Below are positions 15,638 through 24,030 of a stretch of 39,992 nucleotides of DNA, piece by piece. Position numbers and translations under genes: made by a program. Source of the DNA: an uncultured beta proteobacterium (GTDB lineage: Bacteria > Pseudomonadota > Gammaproteobacteria > Burkholderiales > Rhodocyclaceae). Under the pieces are notes generated by a model. That model searched no databases. It saw only the letters and a list, made by a program, of their open reading frames with translations, and was not told where the DNA came from. How positions within the stretch are numbered: the stretch's first letter is position 1; every line of letters starts with the position of its first letter. The stretch spans positions 1 to 39,992 of the forward strand of contig CAJAWW010000041.1 in the NCBI GenBank assembly GCA_903946745.1, given 5' to 3'.

Positions 15638-18600
15638 TCACCCTGCCTTCCCCATCTCCCACATCTTCTGCAAGCGCTTCACCGATACCGGCGAAGGCGT
15701 GCGCAGCTCCTGCGCGAACAGCGCGACGCGGAGTTCTTCCAGCAGCCAGCGGAATTCTTCGATAAAGGGGTCGGCCAGATGCCCCACCTGACCGGCCTTG
15801 TGCAGGTTGCCGCGTTCACGCACCCACGGGCGTGCCAGGCTTTGCCAGTCAGCCAGCAGGCGTGCATCGCGCACCGGGTCGGCGCGCAACTTGTCCAGTC
15901 GCAGCGTCGCGGCTTTAAGGTAACGCGGAAAGTGATTCAGGCGCTCGAACGGCGTAGCACTGATGAAGCGCTTGTGCACCAGTTCCGCCACTTGTGCGGC
16001 GATATCGGCGCAGGCTTCCGGAAAAGCCTTCTGCATGCCATGCAGCTTCTTTTGCAAGGCGGCGTGTTCGGTGAGAATGCTTGCCACCAGCCGCAAAATC
16101 TCCTGCGCCACCAGCAACACCCGGCCGCGCGCGGCTTCGTGCCGTAGGGCGAACGTCGACTTTTCATCCGGCCAGGGTGCCATCAGGCAGGTGCGCTCCA
16201 GCGTTGCGGTGACGAGCTGCTGCTTGAGTTCGGCCTCGGTGCCGGCGTCCCGGTTCATGGTCATGAACTGCAAGGCCGCATCGCGCACGCCCGGCAGTTT
16301 TTCAATGGCTTTCACCTGTGCTGTCAGTGCAATGGAAAACAATCGCAGCAAGCCGCGCTCATGCTCGCTGCGCGCTTTGTCTTCGGTATCGAAGGCAGTG
16401 AGGCGCACACTCTCACCGTCATCCACCAGCGCCGGAAACCCCACCACGGTGCGCCCGCCGATCTTCACTTCCAGCAACTCAGGCAGCGTGCCGAATGTCC
16501 AGCCGGTGAGGCCGCTCAATTCACCCGGCTCTCCTTCCGCAGTTTCGTGCTGCACTTCGGCGGCAGCGAAAGCCTGCGTCACCCGGCTGCCGTGACTGGC
16601 GCGCAATTCGGGCAGGCTGCGCGACAGGGTCAACGTGCCGCCGTGCTCGTCTTGCAGGCAGAAGTTCATAAAGAGGTGCGGGCGTAACTCTCCCGGACGG
16701 AAGGCATCGAGCGGCAATTTGAGCGCCAGTTTTTCTTCAACTGCGCGCGTCAATGCGCGCACCAGCGGTTCGTCCTGATCCTGTTCGCTGGCACAAAAAG
16801 TGTCGGCGAAGGCATCCAGCGGTTGCAGGCGGTGACGAAATTTTTGCGGCAATGTTTTCAGCAGCGCCAGCACTTTTTCGCGCAACAGGCCGGGCACCAG
16901 CCACTCGCTGCGGTTGCCCGGCATCTGGTTCAGTGCGGCCAGCGGCAAATGCAGCGTTACGCCATCGTCGGCCGCGCCGGGGTCGTGGTGATAGACCAGC
17001 TTGAAACTGTGCCCGCGATGCTCAAAACGCGGCGGAAAGGCGTCGGTGGTAATGCCGGCCGCATCGTGGCGCATCAGTTGTTCGCGGTCGAGAAACAGCA
17101 GTTTGGGCTGCGCGGCTTCTGCGTCACGCCGCCACACTTCAAAGGCTGCCAGCGTGGTGATGCCGGCCGGCACTTTGTCTTCATAGAACGCGGCGACCAG
17201 TTCGTCATCCACCAGCACATCAGGGCGGCGTGATTTGTGTTCGAGATTTTCAATCTCGCGTTTGAGTTTCTGGTTGTGTTGCAAAAAGCGCCAGCGCTTC
17301 AGCCAGTCCTCGCCCACTTCGGCCTCTACCAGCGCCGAGCGGATCAGAATCTCGCGTGAAAGTTTCGGGTCAATGGGGCCGTAATGCACGCGCCGCCGGG
17401 CATGGATCATCAGGCCATGCAGGGTCACGCGCTCCCACGCCGCCACTTGCCCCGGCCCCTTTTCCCAGTGCGGATCGTAGATGTGCGAGCGCACCAGGTG
17501 CGCGCCGACCTGCTCCAGCCATTCCGGTTCAATGCGCGCAATGCAACGCGCGAACAGGCGTGAGGTTTCCACCAGTTCGGCGGCCATGATCCAGCGCCCG
17601 GCTTTCTTCACCAGTGCCGAGCCGGGGTGAATGGTGAAGCGGATGCCGCGCGCGCCGAGGTAATTCTTGTCTTCCTCGTTGATGAGTCCGACGTTGCCCA
17701 GCAGGCCGGTCAGCAAGGCCTTGTGGATGGCCTCATAGCTGCCGGGAATCTGATTCTCTTTCCAGCCGTGTTCGTGGCACAGCGTCATCAATTGGGCATG
17801 CACGTCGCGCCACTCGCGCACGCGCAACCAGTTGATGAAATGCTGCCGGCACCACTGGCGCTGTTTGTTCGAGGATTCATGCTTCCACACCTCATCGGCC
17901 GCCGCCCAGAGTTTGAGATACGAAAGAAACTCGGATTTCTCATCCTTCCACTTTGCATGCGCCTGATCCGCCGCCGCCGCGTGTTCCTGCGGCCGGTCGC
18001 GCGGGTCTTGCGTGCCCAGCGCGGCGGCAATGACCAGCACCTCACGCAGGCAATTGTGCTCGCGGGCGGCGAGAATCATGCGGCCGATTTTCGGATCGAG
18101 CGGTAACCTGGCCAGTTCGCGGCCGGTGGGCGTGAGCGCCTTGGTGGCCTCGTTCATCGCCCCCAACTCGGCCAGCAACTGATAGCCATCGGCGATCATG
18201 CGCGGCGCCGGTGTTTCCAGAAAAGGGAAATCCTCCACATCGCCCAGATGCAAAGACTTCATGCGCAAAATGACGCCGGCCAGACTGGAGCGCAGAATTT
18301 CCGGCTCGGTATAGGGCGGCCGCTGGTTGAAATTGTCCTCGCCATAGAGGCGGAAACAAATACCGGCAGAAACCCGCCCGCAACGCCCGGCGCGCTGATT
18401 GGCGGCGGCGCGCGCGATGGGTTCGACTTGCAACTGCTCAACCTTGTTGCGATGCGAGTAACGCTTGACGCGCGCAAGGCCAGAATCGATCACATAGCGG
18501 ATGCCCGGCACGGTGAGCGATGTCTCAGCGACGTTGGTGGCGAGGATGACGCGGCGTCCGTTGTGCGGCGAGAATACCCGCGCTTGTTCGGCGGCGGTCT

Positions 18601-19402
18601 GGCGCGCGAATAGCGGCAGCACTTCAAGACCGGGAGGGTGGTTCTTTCGCAGCGCTTCCGCCGCTTCGCGGATCTCGCGTTCGCCCGGCAAAAACACCAG
18701 CACGTCGCCTGCGCCTTCGCGATGCGCCTCGCTCACGGCATCGACGATGGCGTCATTCAGGTCGGTATCCTTCTTCTCGTCGAACGGCCGATAGCGGGTC
18801 TCGATCGGATACAGACGGCCGGAAACTTCGATCACCGGCGCACGATTGAAATGTTCGCTGAAACGCTGCGCGTCCAGCGTGGCCGAGGTGACGATCACCT
18901 TCAGATCAGGGCGCTTGGGCAGCAACTGCCGCAGATAGCCGAGCATGAAGTCGATGTTCAGGCTGCGCTCATGCGCCTCGTCGATCAGGATCGTATCGTA
19001 CTGCCGCAACAGCGGATCGGTCTGCGTTTCGGCCAGCAAAATGCCGTCGGTCATCAGCTTGATGTAGCTGGTCGGCGTGGTCTTGTCGGTGAAGCGAATC
19101 TTGAAGCCAACGTGACGACCGATTTCCGACTTCAGCTCTTGTGCGATGCGCGATGCGGTAGCGCGCGCAGCAATGCGGCGTGGTTGGGTGTGGCCGATCA
19201 GTCCATTCAGCCCGCGCCCGAGTTCGAGACAAATTTTAGGTAGTTGCGTGGTCTTGCCCGAACCGGTCTCGCCACAGATCACCACCACCTGATGGTGCGC
19301 AATGACCTCGGCAATCTCGCCGCGCAGCACATTGACCGGCAGCGTTTCATCATAGGTGATGACCGGGCGCGCCGCCCGGCGGGCTTCGGGGTCGAATCTC
19401 AC
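15638..19402 (-). CDS. hrpA: ATP-dependent RNA helicase HrpA (DEAH box)
   Basis: A 1254-residue DEAH helicase. Walker A GETGSGKTT (44-52), DEAH (141-144), the VTSATLD motif, QRAGRCGRVSAG (motif VI), the HA2/OB region and a long C-terminal DUF3418 region are present in the usual order. HrpA remodels mRNA and rescues stalled ribosomes in Escherichia coli. The start is GTG 19402 with GAGG about 8 bases ahead; the protein begins almost at the helicase core and lacks the 60-75 residues found ahead of it in E. coli. The frame stays open for a few codons upstream but has no ATG. The start lies 10 bases after the crcB stop, so crcB-hrpA form an operon. Confidence 0.95.
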   Translation of the reverse strand: MRFDPEARRAARPVITYDETLPVNVLRGEIAEVIAHHQVVVICGETGSGKTTQLPKICLELGRGLNGLIGHTQPRRIAARATASRIAQELKSEIGRHVGFKIRFTDKTTPTSYIKLMTDGILLAETQTDPLLRQYDTILIDEAHERSLNIDFMLGYLRQLLPKRPDLKVIVTSATLDAQRFSEHFNRAPVIEVSGRLYPIETRYRPFDEKKDTDLNDAIVDAVSEAHREGAGDVLVFLPGEREIREAAEALRKNHPPGLEVLPLFARQTAAEQARVFSPHNGRRVILATNVAETSLTVPGIRYVIDSGLARVKRYSHRNKVEQLQVEPIARAAANQRAGRCGRVSAGICFRLYGEDNFNQRPPYTEPEILRSSLAGVILRMKSLHLGDVEDFPFLETPAPRMIADGYQLLAELGAMNEATKALTPTGRELARLPLDPKIGRMILAAREHNCLREVLVIAAALGTQDPRDRPQEHAAAADQAHAKWKDEKSEFLSYLKLWAAADEVWKHESSNKQRQWCRQHFINWLRVREWRDVHAQLMTLCHEHGWKENQIPGSYEAIHKALLTGLLGNVGLINEEDKNYLGARGIRFTIHPGSALVKKAGRWIMAAELVETSRLFARCIARIEPEWLEQVGAHLVRSHIYDPHWEKGPGQVAAWERVTLHGLMIHARRRVHYGPIDPKLSREILIRSALVEAEVGEDWLKRWRFLQHNQKLKREIENLEHKSRRPDVLVDDELVAAFYEDKVPAGITTLAAFEVWRRDAEAAQPKLLFLDREQLMRHDAAGITTDAFPPRFEHRGHSFKLVYHHDPGAADDGVTLHLPLAALNQMPGNRSEWLVPGLLREKVLALLKTLPQKFRHRLQPLDAFADTFCASEQDQDEPLVRALTRAVEEKLALKLPLDAFRPGELRPHLFMNFCLQDEHGGTLTLSRSLPELRASHGSRVTQAFAAAEVQHETAEGEPGELSGLTGWTFGTLPELLEVKIGGRTVVGFPALVDDGESVRLTAFDTEDKARSEHERGLLRLFSIALTAQVKAIEKLPGVRDAALQFMTMNRDAGTEAELKQQLVTATLERTCLMAPWPDEKSTFALRHEAARGRVLLVAQEILRLVASILTEHAALQKKLHGMQKAFPEACADIAAQVAELVHKRFISATPFERLNHFPRYLKAATLRLDKLRADPVRDARLLADWQSLARPWVRERGNLHKAGQVGHLADPFIEEFRWLLEELRVALFAQELRTPSPVSVKRLQKMWEMGKAG

Positions 19403-19412
19403 TGCACCAACC

Positions 19413-19802
19413 TCATTGAGCCAGTTTATGGATCGTAAAAATCCCCAGCCCCGTCATCACGAGCGAGCCGAACAGGTGCAGCGAGGCGGTACCGAATGCC
19501 CAGCCGTATTCGGCACGCTGGATCAGCGCCACGACTTCCGCCGAAAAGGTGGAAAAGGTGGTCAGGCCGCCCAGGAACCCGGTGATGGCGAACAGACGCA
19601 ATTCGGGCGAGAGATCGACGTTGAGATGGAACACGGTGACGGCTACGCCCACCAGATAGCCGCCAATCAGGTTGGCCACCAGCGTGCCCAATGGCAGGCC
19701 GGAAAAAGCCGGATTGAGCCATAGCCCCAAGCCCCAGCGCAGCCAGGCACCGAGCATAGCGCCGATGCCGATGACAAGAAAAGAAAACCCGTGCGAAGCC
19801 AT
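19413..19802 (-). CDS. crcB: Fluoride efflux channel CrcB/Fluc
   Basis: A 129-residue, four-helix membrane protein with the family motifs GTLVANLIGGYLVG and GFLGGLTTFSTFSAE; the latter holds the phenylalanine-box and sodium-site region of Fluc channels. It works as a dual-topology dimer exporting fluoride. ATG 19802 gives the usual family length; a 10-residue upstream extension in the same frame (to 19832) is not supported by a ribosome site. No fluoride riboswitch was recognised in the 74 bases between crcB and glnS. Confidence 0.93.
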   Translation of the reverse strand: MASHGFSFLVIGIGAMLGAWLRWGLGLWLNPAFSGLPLGTLVANLIGGYLVGVAVTVFHLNVDLSPELRLFAITGFLGGLTTFSTFSAEVVALIQRAEYGWAFGTASLHLFGSLVMTGLGIFTIHKLAQ

Positions 19803-19839
19803 GCGGCGAATTATGCCCCGATTGCGTTTCACTGGCCGG

Positions 19840-19845
19840 TAGAAT
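19840..19845 (+). promoter_or_regulatory. Candidate -10 box of the glnS promoter
   Basis: TAGAAT matches TATAAT at 5 of 6 positions, 32 bases ahead of the glnS ATG and inside the crcB/glnS divergent gap. No convincing -35 was found at 16-18 bases. Confidence 0.4.
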
Positions 19846-19876
19846 CGGTGTTTTGCATTTGTCCCGACCTGGCACT

Positions 19877-21628
19877 ATGGCCGACCACGAAAAGCCTTCC
19901 AACTTCATCCGCAACCTGATCGATGCTGACCTCGCTGCCGGGCGCTTTGCGCAGCGATACAGGCCAAAAGTCGACGCTCAATCTACGGTATCTACGGTAG
20001 ATGCAGCAAAAATCCGCACCCGCTTCCCGCCCGAACCCAACGGCTACCTGCACTTTGGTCATGCCAAGTCGATCTGTCTCAATTTTGGTCTGGCAAAGGA
20101 TTACGGCGGCGCTTGCCACTTGCGCTTTGACGACACCAACCCTGAAAAAGAAGAACAGGAATACGTTGACGCCATCACCCGTGATGTGAAATGGCTGGGC
20201 TGGGACTGGCGCTTTGGCGACGAGATCAACCAGTATTTCGCCTCCGATTATTTCGCTTCAATGTACGCTTTTGCCGAAAAACTGATCGAAGCCGGCCATG
20301 CCTACGTCGATTCGCAATCCGCCGAGGAAATGCGCGCCACTCGCGGCACGCTCACCGAGGCCGGCAAAAACTCGCCCTACCGCAACCGCAACCCGGCCGA
20401 AAATCTCGACCTGTTCCGCGCGATGCGCGCCGGCGAATTTGCCGATGGCACACACATTGTGCGCGCCAAAATCGACATGGCCTCAGGCAACATCAACCTG
20501 CGCGACCCGGCGATCTACCGCATCAAGCACGCCACGCACCACAACACCGGCGACACCTGGTGCATCTACCCGATGTACACCTTCGCCCACCCCATCGAGG
20601 ATGCGCTGGAGAACATCACCCATTCAATCTGCACGCTCGAGTTCGAGGATCAGCGCCCCTTCTACGACTGGCTGCTGAACACGCTGGCCGAGCTTGGCTG
20701 CATTGCCCAGCCGGTGCCGCGCCAGATCGAATTTTCTCGCCTCAACTTGACCTACGTCGTGCTCTCCAAGCGCAAGCTGATCCAGTTGGTCGATGAAAAG
20801 CATGTCGACGGCTGGGACGATCCGCGCTTGCCCACACTGATCGGGGCACGCCGACGTGGCTTCACCCCTGAAGGTTTTCGCCGTTTCGCCGAGATGATCG
20901 GCGTCACCAAATCGGATTCGCTGATCGACTTCAGCGTGCTGGAAGAATGCCAGCGCGAACACCTTAACGAAACCGCGCTGCGGCGCATTGCCGTGCTCGA
21001 CCCGGTGCGTCTTGTGATCGACAACTACCCGGCCGGGCAGGAAGAAGAATGCCTCGCGCCCAACCATCCGCAACAGCCGGAACTGGGCAAGCGACCGGTG
21101 CCGTTTTCGGGTGAATTGTGGATCGAACGCGAAGATTTTTCCGAAGCGCCGCCCAAGGGTTACTTCCGCCTGTTTCCCGGCAACCGGGTGCGGTTGCGCT
21201 ACGGCTTTGTGATCGAGTGCACGGGCTGCGAGAAAGATGCCGCCGGCAATGTTGTCGCCGTGCATTGCAATTATTTCGCCGACTCAAAATCCGGCACGCC
21301 GGGCTCGGACACCTACAAGGTGAAAGGCAACATTCATTGGGTTTCAGCACGGCATGCGGTTGCCGCCCAGGTGCGCCTTTACGACCGCTTATTCTCAGCC
21401 GAAGCCCCCGGCGCGGACGGGGGCGATTTTCTCGCCGACATCAACCCCGATTCAAAACAGATCATCATGGCGCAGCTTGAACCGGCACTGAAAGAAGCGC
21501 GTGCAGAAGACCGTTTTCAGTTTGAACGCCACGGTTACTTCGTTGCCGATCGCGTCGATTCGCAACCGGGCACGCCGGTATTCAACCGTGCGGTGACGCT
21601 CAAGGACTCCTGGGTAAAAGTGAAATAA
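19877..21628 (+). CDS. glnS: Glutaminyl-tRNA synthetase
   Basis: A 583-residue class Ic synthetase that charges tRNA-Gln. The HIGH-type motif is in PPEPNGYLHFGHAKS, the substrate-side FDDTNPEKE follows, and the KMSKS-type loop is VLSKRKL. The C-terminal beta-barrel anticodon domain is complete. It is about 30 residues longer than the E. coli enzyme. ATG 19877 is preferred to the TTG 8 codons upstream. Between the N-terminal helix and the catalytic core a 9-bp tandem duplication (19982-19999) adds a repeated Ser-Thr-Val. Presence of GlnRS is in line with Beta/Gammaproteobacteria. Confidence 0.97.
   Translation: MADHEKPSNFIRNLIDADLAAGRFAQRYRPKVDAQSTVSTVDAAKIRTRFPPEPNGYLHFGHAKSICLNFGLAKDYGGACHLRFDDTNPEKEEQEYVDAITRDVKWLGWDWRFGDEINQYFASDYFASMYAFAEKLIEAGHAYVDSQSAEEMRATRGTLTEAGKNSPYRNRNPAENLDLFRAMRAGEFADGTHIVRAKIDMASGNINLRDPAIYRIKHATHHNTGDTWCIYPMYTFAHPIEDALENITHSICTLEFEDQRPFYDWLLNTLAELGCIAQPVPRQIEFSRLNLTYVVLSKRKLIQLVDEKHVDGWDDPRLPTLIGARRRGFTPEGFRRFAEMIGVTKSDSLIDFSVLEECQREHLNETALRRIAVLDPVRLVIDNYPAGQEEECLAPNHPQQPELGKRPVPFSGELWIEREDFSEAPPKGYFRLFPGNRVRLRYGFVIECTGCEKDAAGNVVAVHCNYFADSKSGTPGSDTYKVKGNIHWVSARHAVAAQVRLYDRLFSAEAPGADGGDFLADINPDSKQIIMAQLEPALKEARAEDRFQFERHGYFVADRVDSQPGTPVFNRAVTLKDSWVKVK
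19982..19999 (+). repeat. Perfect 9-bp tandem duplication inside glnS
   Basis: TCTACGGTA occurs twice in a row and in frame, giving STV-STV. The end of the tract also forms the small dyad ATCTAC-G-GTAGAT. Confidence 0.85.
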
Positions 21629-21639
21629 AGGAAAAGCAA

Positions 21640-22782
21640 ATGGTACCTGTCACGCGCTCCAAGAAACCAAGCATCGTCAAAAATCGCCCAGTATCCGTGC
21701 CCACGCCGGTGCCCACGCCGGCGGCAAAACCCCGGCGACGCGCAAGCCGTTCCGCCAAGGCAGGCGACATCGGACCGACAGCATCGGCAGCGGGGATCGA
21801 AACCTTTGCCGTATCGAAAGCTGTAGACGCCGCACAGCAGGCGCGCCTGGCGGCGATGCGCGACATCATCTCAGGTGTGCCGGCCGGCGAGGCCGCCACG
21901 CTGCTTAAAAACCTGCTGCGGCAACAGAAAAGCACGCTTGAGCCCGGCACGCATCCGGACGATGAACTCACACCCAACTGGCGCGAGGGGGGCTATCCCT
22001 ACCAAAACCTGATGTCACGCCGCCGCTACGAATTGCAAAAATATCGTCTGCAGGTGGAATTGCTGAAATTGCAGGCCTGGGTGAAAGAAACCGGACAAAA
22101 AGTGGTGATCCTGTTTGAGGGGCGTGACGCCGCTGGTAAGGGAGGTGCCATCAAGCGTTTTATGGAACACTTGAATCCACGCGGCGCACGCGTGGTGGCC
22201 TTGGAAAAACCCTCGGAGATCGAACGCGGTCAATGGTATTTCCAGCGCTATGTGCAGCACCTGCCGACCGCCGGAGAAATTGTTCTGTTCGACCGCTCCT
22301 GGTACAACCGCGCCGGGGTTGAACGCGTGATGGGTTTTTGCACCGATGCCGAATACGTCGAATTCATGCGTCAGGCACCCGAGTTCGAGCGCATGATGGT
22401 CAGGAACGGCATTCATGTCGTCAAATTCTGGTTCTCCGTCAGTCGCGAGGAGCAGCGCCGGCGCTTCAAAGAGCGCAAAGTGCACCCGCTCAAGCAGTGG
22501 AAACTGTCGCCCATCGACCTAGCCTCGCTCGATAAATGGGAGGATTACACCAAGGCCAAAGAGGCGATGTTTTTCTACACCGATACCGCCGACGCACCCT
22601 GGACGGTGATCAAGTCTGACTGCAAGAAACGCGCACGACTCAACGCCATGCGCTACATCCTGCACCGGCTGCCCTATGCCAACAAGGAAACCGAACGTAT
22701 CGGCTCGCTCGATTCGCTGATCGTTGGTCGCGCCAATGTGGTGTATGAGCGTGGCGAGAAACAGGGCGTGCCCATACTGTAA
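21640..22782 (+). CDS. ppk2: Polyphosphate kinase 2 family protein with N-terminal extension
   Basis: A 380-residue protein whose residues from about 115 on form the PPK2 P-loop kinase: Walker A FEGRDAAGKGG (around 159-169), DRSWYNRAGVERVMGF as Walker B and lid region (218-233), and KERKVHPLKQWKLSPID. PPK2 moves phosphate between polyphosphate and nucleoside diphosphates or monophosphates; the subclass is not certain from sequence reading. The first 115 residues are rich in Arg, Lys, Pro and Ala and include a repeated VPTP from a 12-bp tandem duplication. Start ATG 21640 has AAGGA with a 7-base spacer. It follows glnS by 11 bases, so the two are probably cotranscribed. Confidence 0.92.
   Translation: MVPVTRSKKPSIVKNRPVSVPTPVPTPAAKPRRRASRSAKAGDIGPTASAAGIETFAVSKAVDAAQQARLAAMRDIISGVPAGEAATLLKNLLRQQKSTLEPGTHPDDELTPNWREGGYPYQNLMSRRRYELQKYRLQVELLKLQAWVKETGQKVVILFEGRDAAGKGGAIKRFMEHLNPRGARVVALEKPSEIERGQWYFQRYVQHLPTAGEIVLFDRSWYNRAGVERVMGFCTDAEYVEFMRQAPEFERMMVRNGIHVVKFWFSVSREEQRRRFKERKVHPLKQWKLSPIDLASLDKWEDYTKAKEAMFFYTDTADAPWTVIKSDCKKRARLNAMRYILHRLPYANKETERIGSLDSLIVGRANVVYERGEKQGVPIL
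21697..21720 (+). repeat. Perfect 12-bp tandem duplication in ppk2
   Basis: GTGCCCACGCCG occurs twice, in frame, encoding VPTP-VPTP in the basic N-terminal extension. Confidence 0.85.
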
Positions 22783-22832
22783 AAAACGACATGCGGTTGG
22801 CCGGCGCTTGCCATTGCTCTGCGACTGCCGTA

Positions 22833-22863
22833 TTTTCTGGATATCCCCTCTGAAACCAGAAAA
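22833..22863 (+). repeat. 8-bp inverted repeat abutting a start codon
   Basis: TTTTCTGG (22833-22840) and CCAGAAAA (22856-22863) are perfect complements around a 15-base loop. The ATG of the HPt/HD-GYP gene begins at the next base (22864). The hairpin covers the place where a Shine-Dalgarno would be, and none is visible. Confidence 0.7.
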
Positions 22864-23958
22864 ATGAACACATCCATCGACCGCTATAACCAGATCGCCG
22901 ACCGTGAGTTGCTGCTGGAATTTCGCGATAGCCTGACAGATCAGGCCGCCGCACTGGAGCGACAGGTGGCCAACCTGCGCCGCGATTCCAATGACCGCGA
23001 CTCCATCGCAGCGCTGTTCCGCGCCCTGCACACCATCAAGGGCGATGCGGCAATCTGTCGCTTTGAGCTTGGCGTGCGCATTGCACATCCGATTGAGGGG
23101 TTGCTGGTGCAGATGCGTGAAGGTACTCTGCATTTTTCACCCCTGCTCGCCGAAGCCGTTTTGCTGGCGCTGGATCGACTGGAACTTGCCGTTGAAGTGC
23201 TGCTGGCGGGGCGCTCGATGGATTCTCTGCGTATTGGCGCACTGTTGGATGGACTTGATCGTCTTGGCAACAGCGCGGGTAGCGCGGCGATCGACAACAG
23301 CGCCGTGTCGCTGATCGAAGCGGTGACCGGATTCCGTCCGGCCGCCGCGCCAGCCAAGGTCACACCCAAAGAAGCCAGCCGCGGCCATGATCGTTCCGCT
23401 GATCTGCGCTTCTTCAAAAGTCTCGCTTTGCTGTTTGAAAACCGCTCCCCCTTGTACAAGGGACGCAGTGGCCGGCTGCTGCGTCTTGCCCTTGACACCA
23501 ATGCGCGTGGCGGAAAACCTGCTGATCCGGTTCAGCTCGAAGCCGCAGTTTATTTGCACGACGTCGGCATGATGTTTCTGCCAGAACCGCTGTGGTTGAA
23601 GGCGGGCGAACTCAGCGATGACGAGCGCACGCGATTGCGTGAGCATCCGAAATACGGTGCCGGACTGGTCGAGCGGATGGAAGGCTGGCAGGAGGCTGCC
23701 ACAATTATTGCGCAGCATCACGAAATGGCCGATGGCGGTGGATATCCTGCCGGTCTGAAAGAAAACCAGATCGTCCCCGGCGCGATGATTCTGGCCATCG
23801 CCGACGCCTTCGAGGCGGTCACGCTCAAACATAACGAACGCGGCGAAGGCCGCTCGCTGGTGCGGGCGATTGCCGAAGTCAATGCCAGCGACAAGCAGTT
23901 TTCAACACACTGGATTGGTCACTTCAATCAGGTCATCCGTGGCGTGGTGGAAGGCTGA
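22864..23958 (+). CDS. HPt domain fused to a degenerate HD-GYP-type domain
   Basis: A 364-residue soluble protein. Residues about 10-120 look like a histidine phosphotransfer domain with H56 in LHTIKGDA. Residues about 180-360 resemble an HD-GYP cyclic-di-GMP phosphodiesterase: H232-D233 (LHDVGMM), H261, H285-H286, G293-Y294-P295 and D314 (IADAFEAVT). Two expected residues differ: the first His of the domain (usually GHSxR) is R201 in KGRSGRL, and the Lys of HDIGK is Met. Activity as a phosphodiesterase is therefore doubtful. It may act as a binding module gated by phosphotransfer. It precedes fbp, separated by a tandem repeat and a -10 box. Confidence 0.75.
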   Translation: MNTSIDRYNQIADRELLLEFRDSLTDQAAALERQVANLRRDSNDRDSIAALFRALHTIKGDAAICRFELGVRIAHPIEGLLVQMREGTLHFSPLLAEAVLLALDRLELAVEVLLAGRSMDSLRIGALLDGLDRLGNSAGSAAIDNSAVSLIEAVTGFRPAAAPAKVTPKEASRGHDRSADLRFFKSLALLFENRSPLYKGRSGRLLRLALDTNARGGKPADPVQLEAAVYLHDVGMMFLPEPLWLKAGELSDDERTRLREHPKYGAGLVERMEGWQEAATIIAQHHEMADGGGYPAGLKENQIVPGAMILAIADAFEAVTLKHNERGEGRSLVRAIAEVNASDKQFSTHWIGHFNQVIRGVVEG

Positions 23959-23985
23959 GTTCAGGCTGAGTTCGGCCTGAGTTCG
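23953..23985 (+). repeat. Three 11-bp tandem units at the end of the HPt/HD-GYP gene
   Basis: GGCTGAGTTCA, GGCTGAGTTCG and GCCTGAGTTCG follow each other, and a further partial unit starts at 23986. The stop TGA (23956-23958) lies in the first unit. The tract ends 11 bases before the TATAAT box. Confidence 0.85.
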
Positions 23986-23996
23986 GCCTGTCTGGC

Positions 23997-24002
23997 TATA
24001 AT
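23997..24002 (+). promoter_or_regulatory. Candidate -10 box of the fbp promoter
   Basis: A perfect TATAAT, 28 bases ahead of the fbp ATG. The -35 region would fall in the 11-bp repeats and is poor, so an activator may be needed. Confidence 0.5.
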
Positions 24003-24030
24003 CGACGACCTTAATCACGCACTGCAGATC

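Noticed and set aside
19803-19876. Fluoride riboswitch ahead of crcB
   Set aside because: The gap is short and no crcB-motif core could be recognised by eye.
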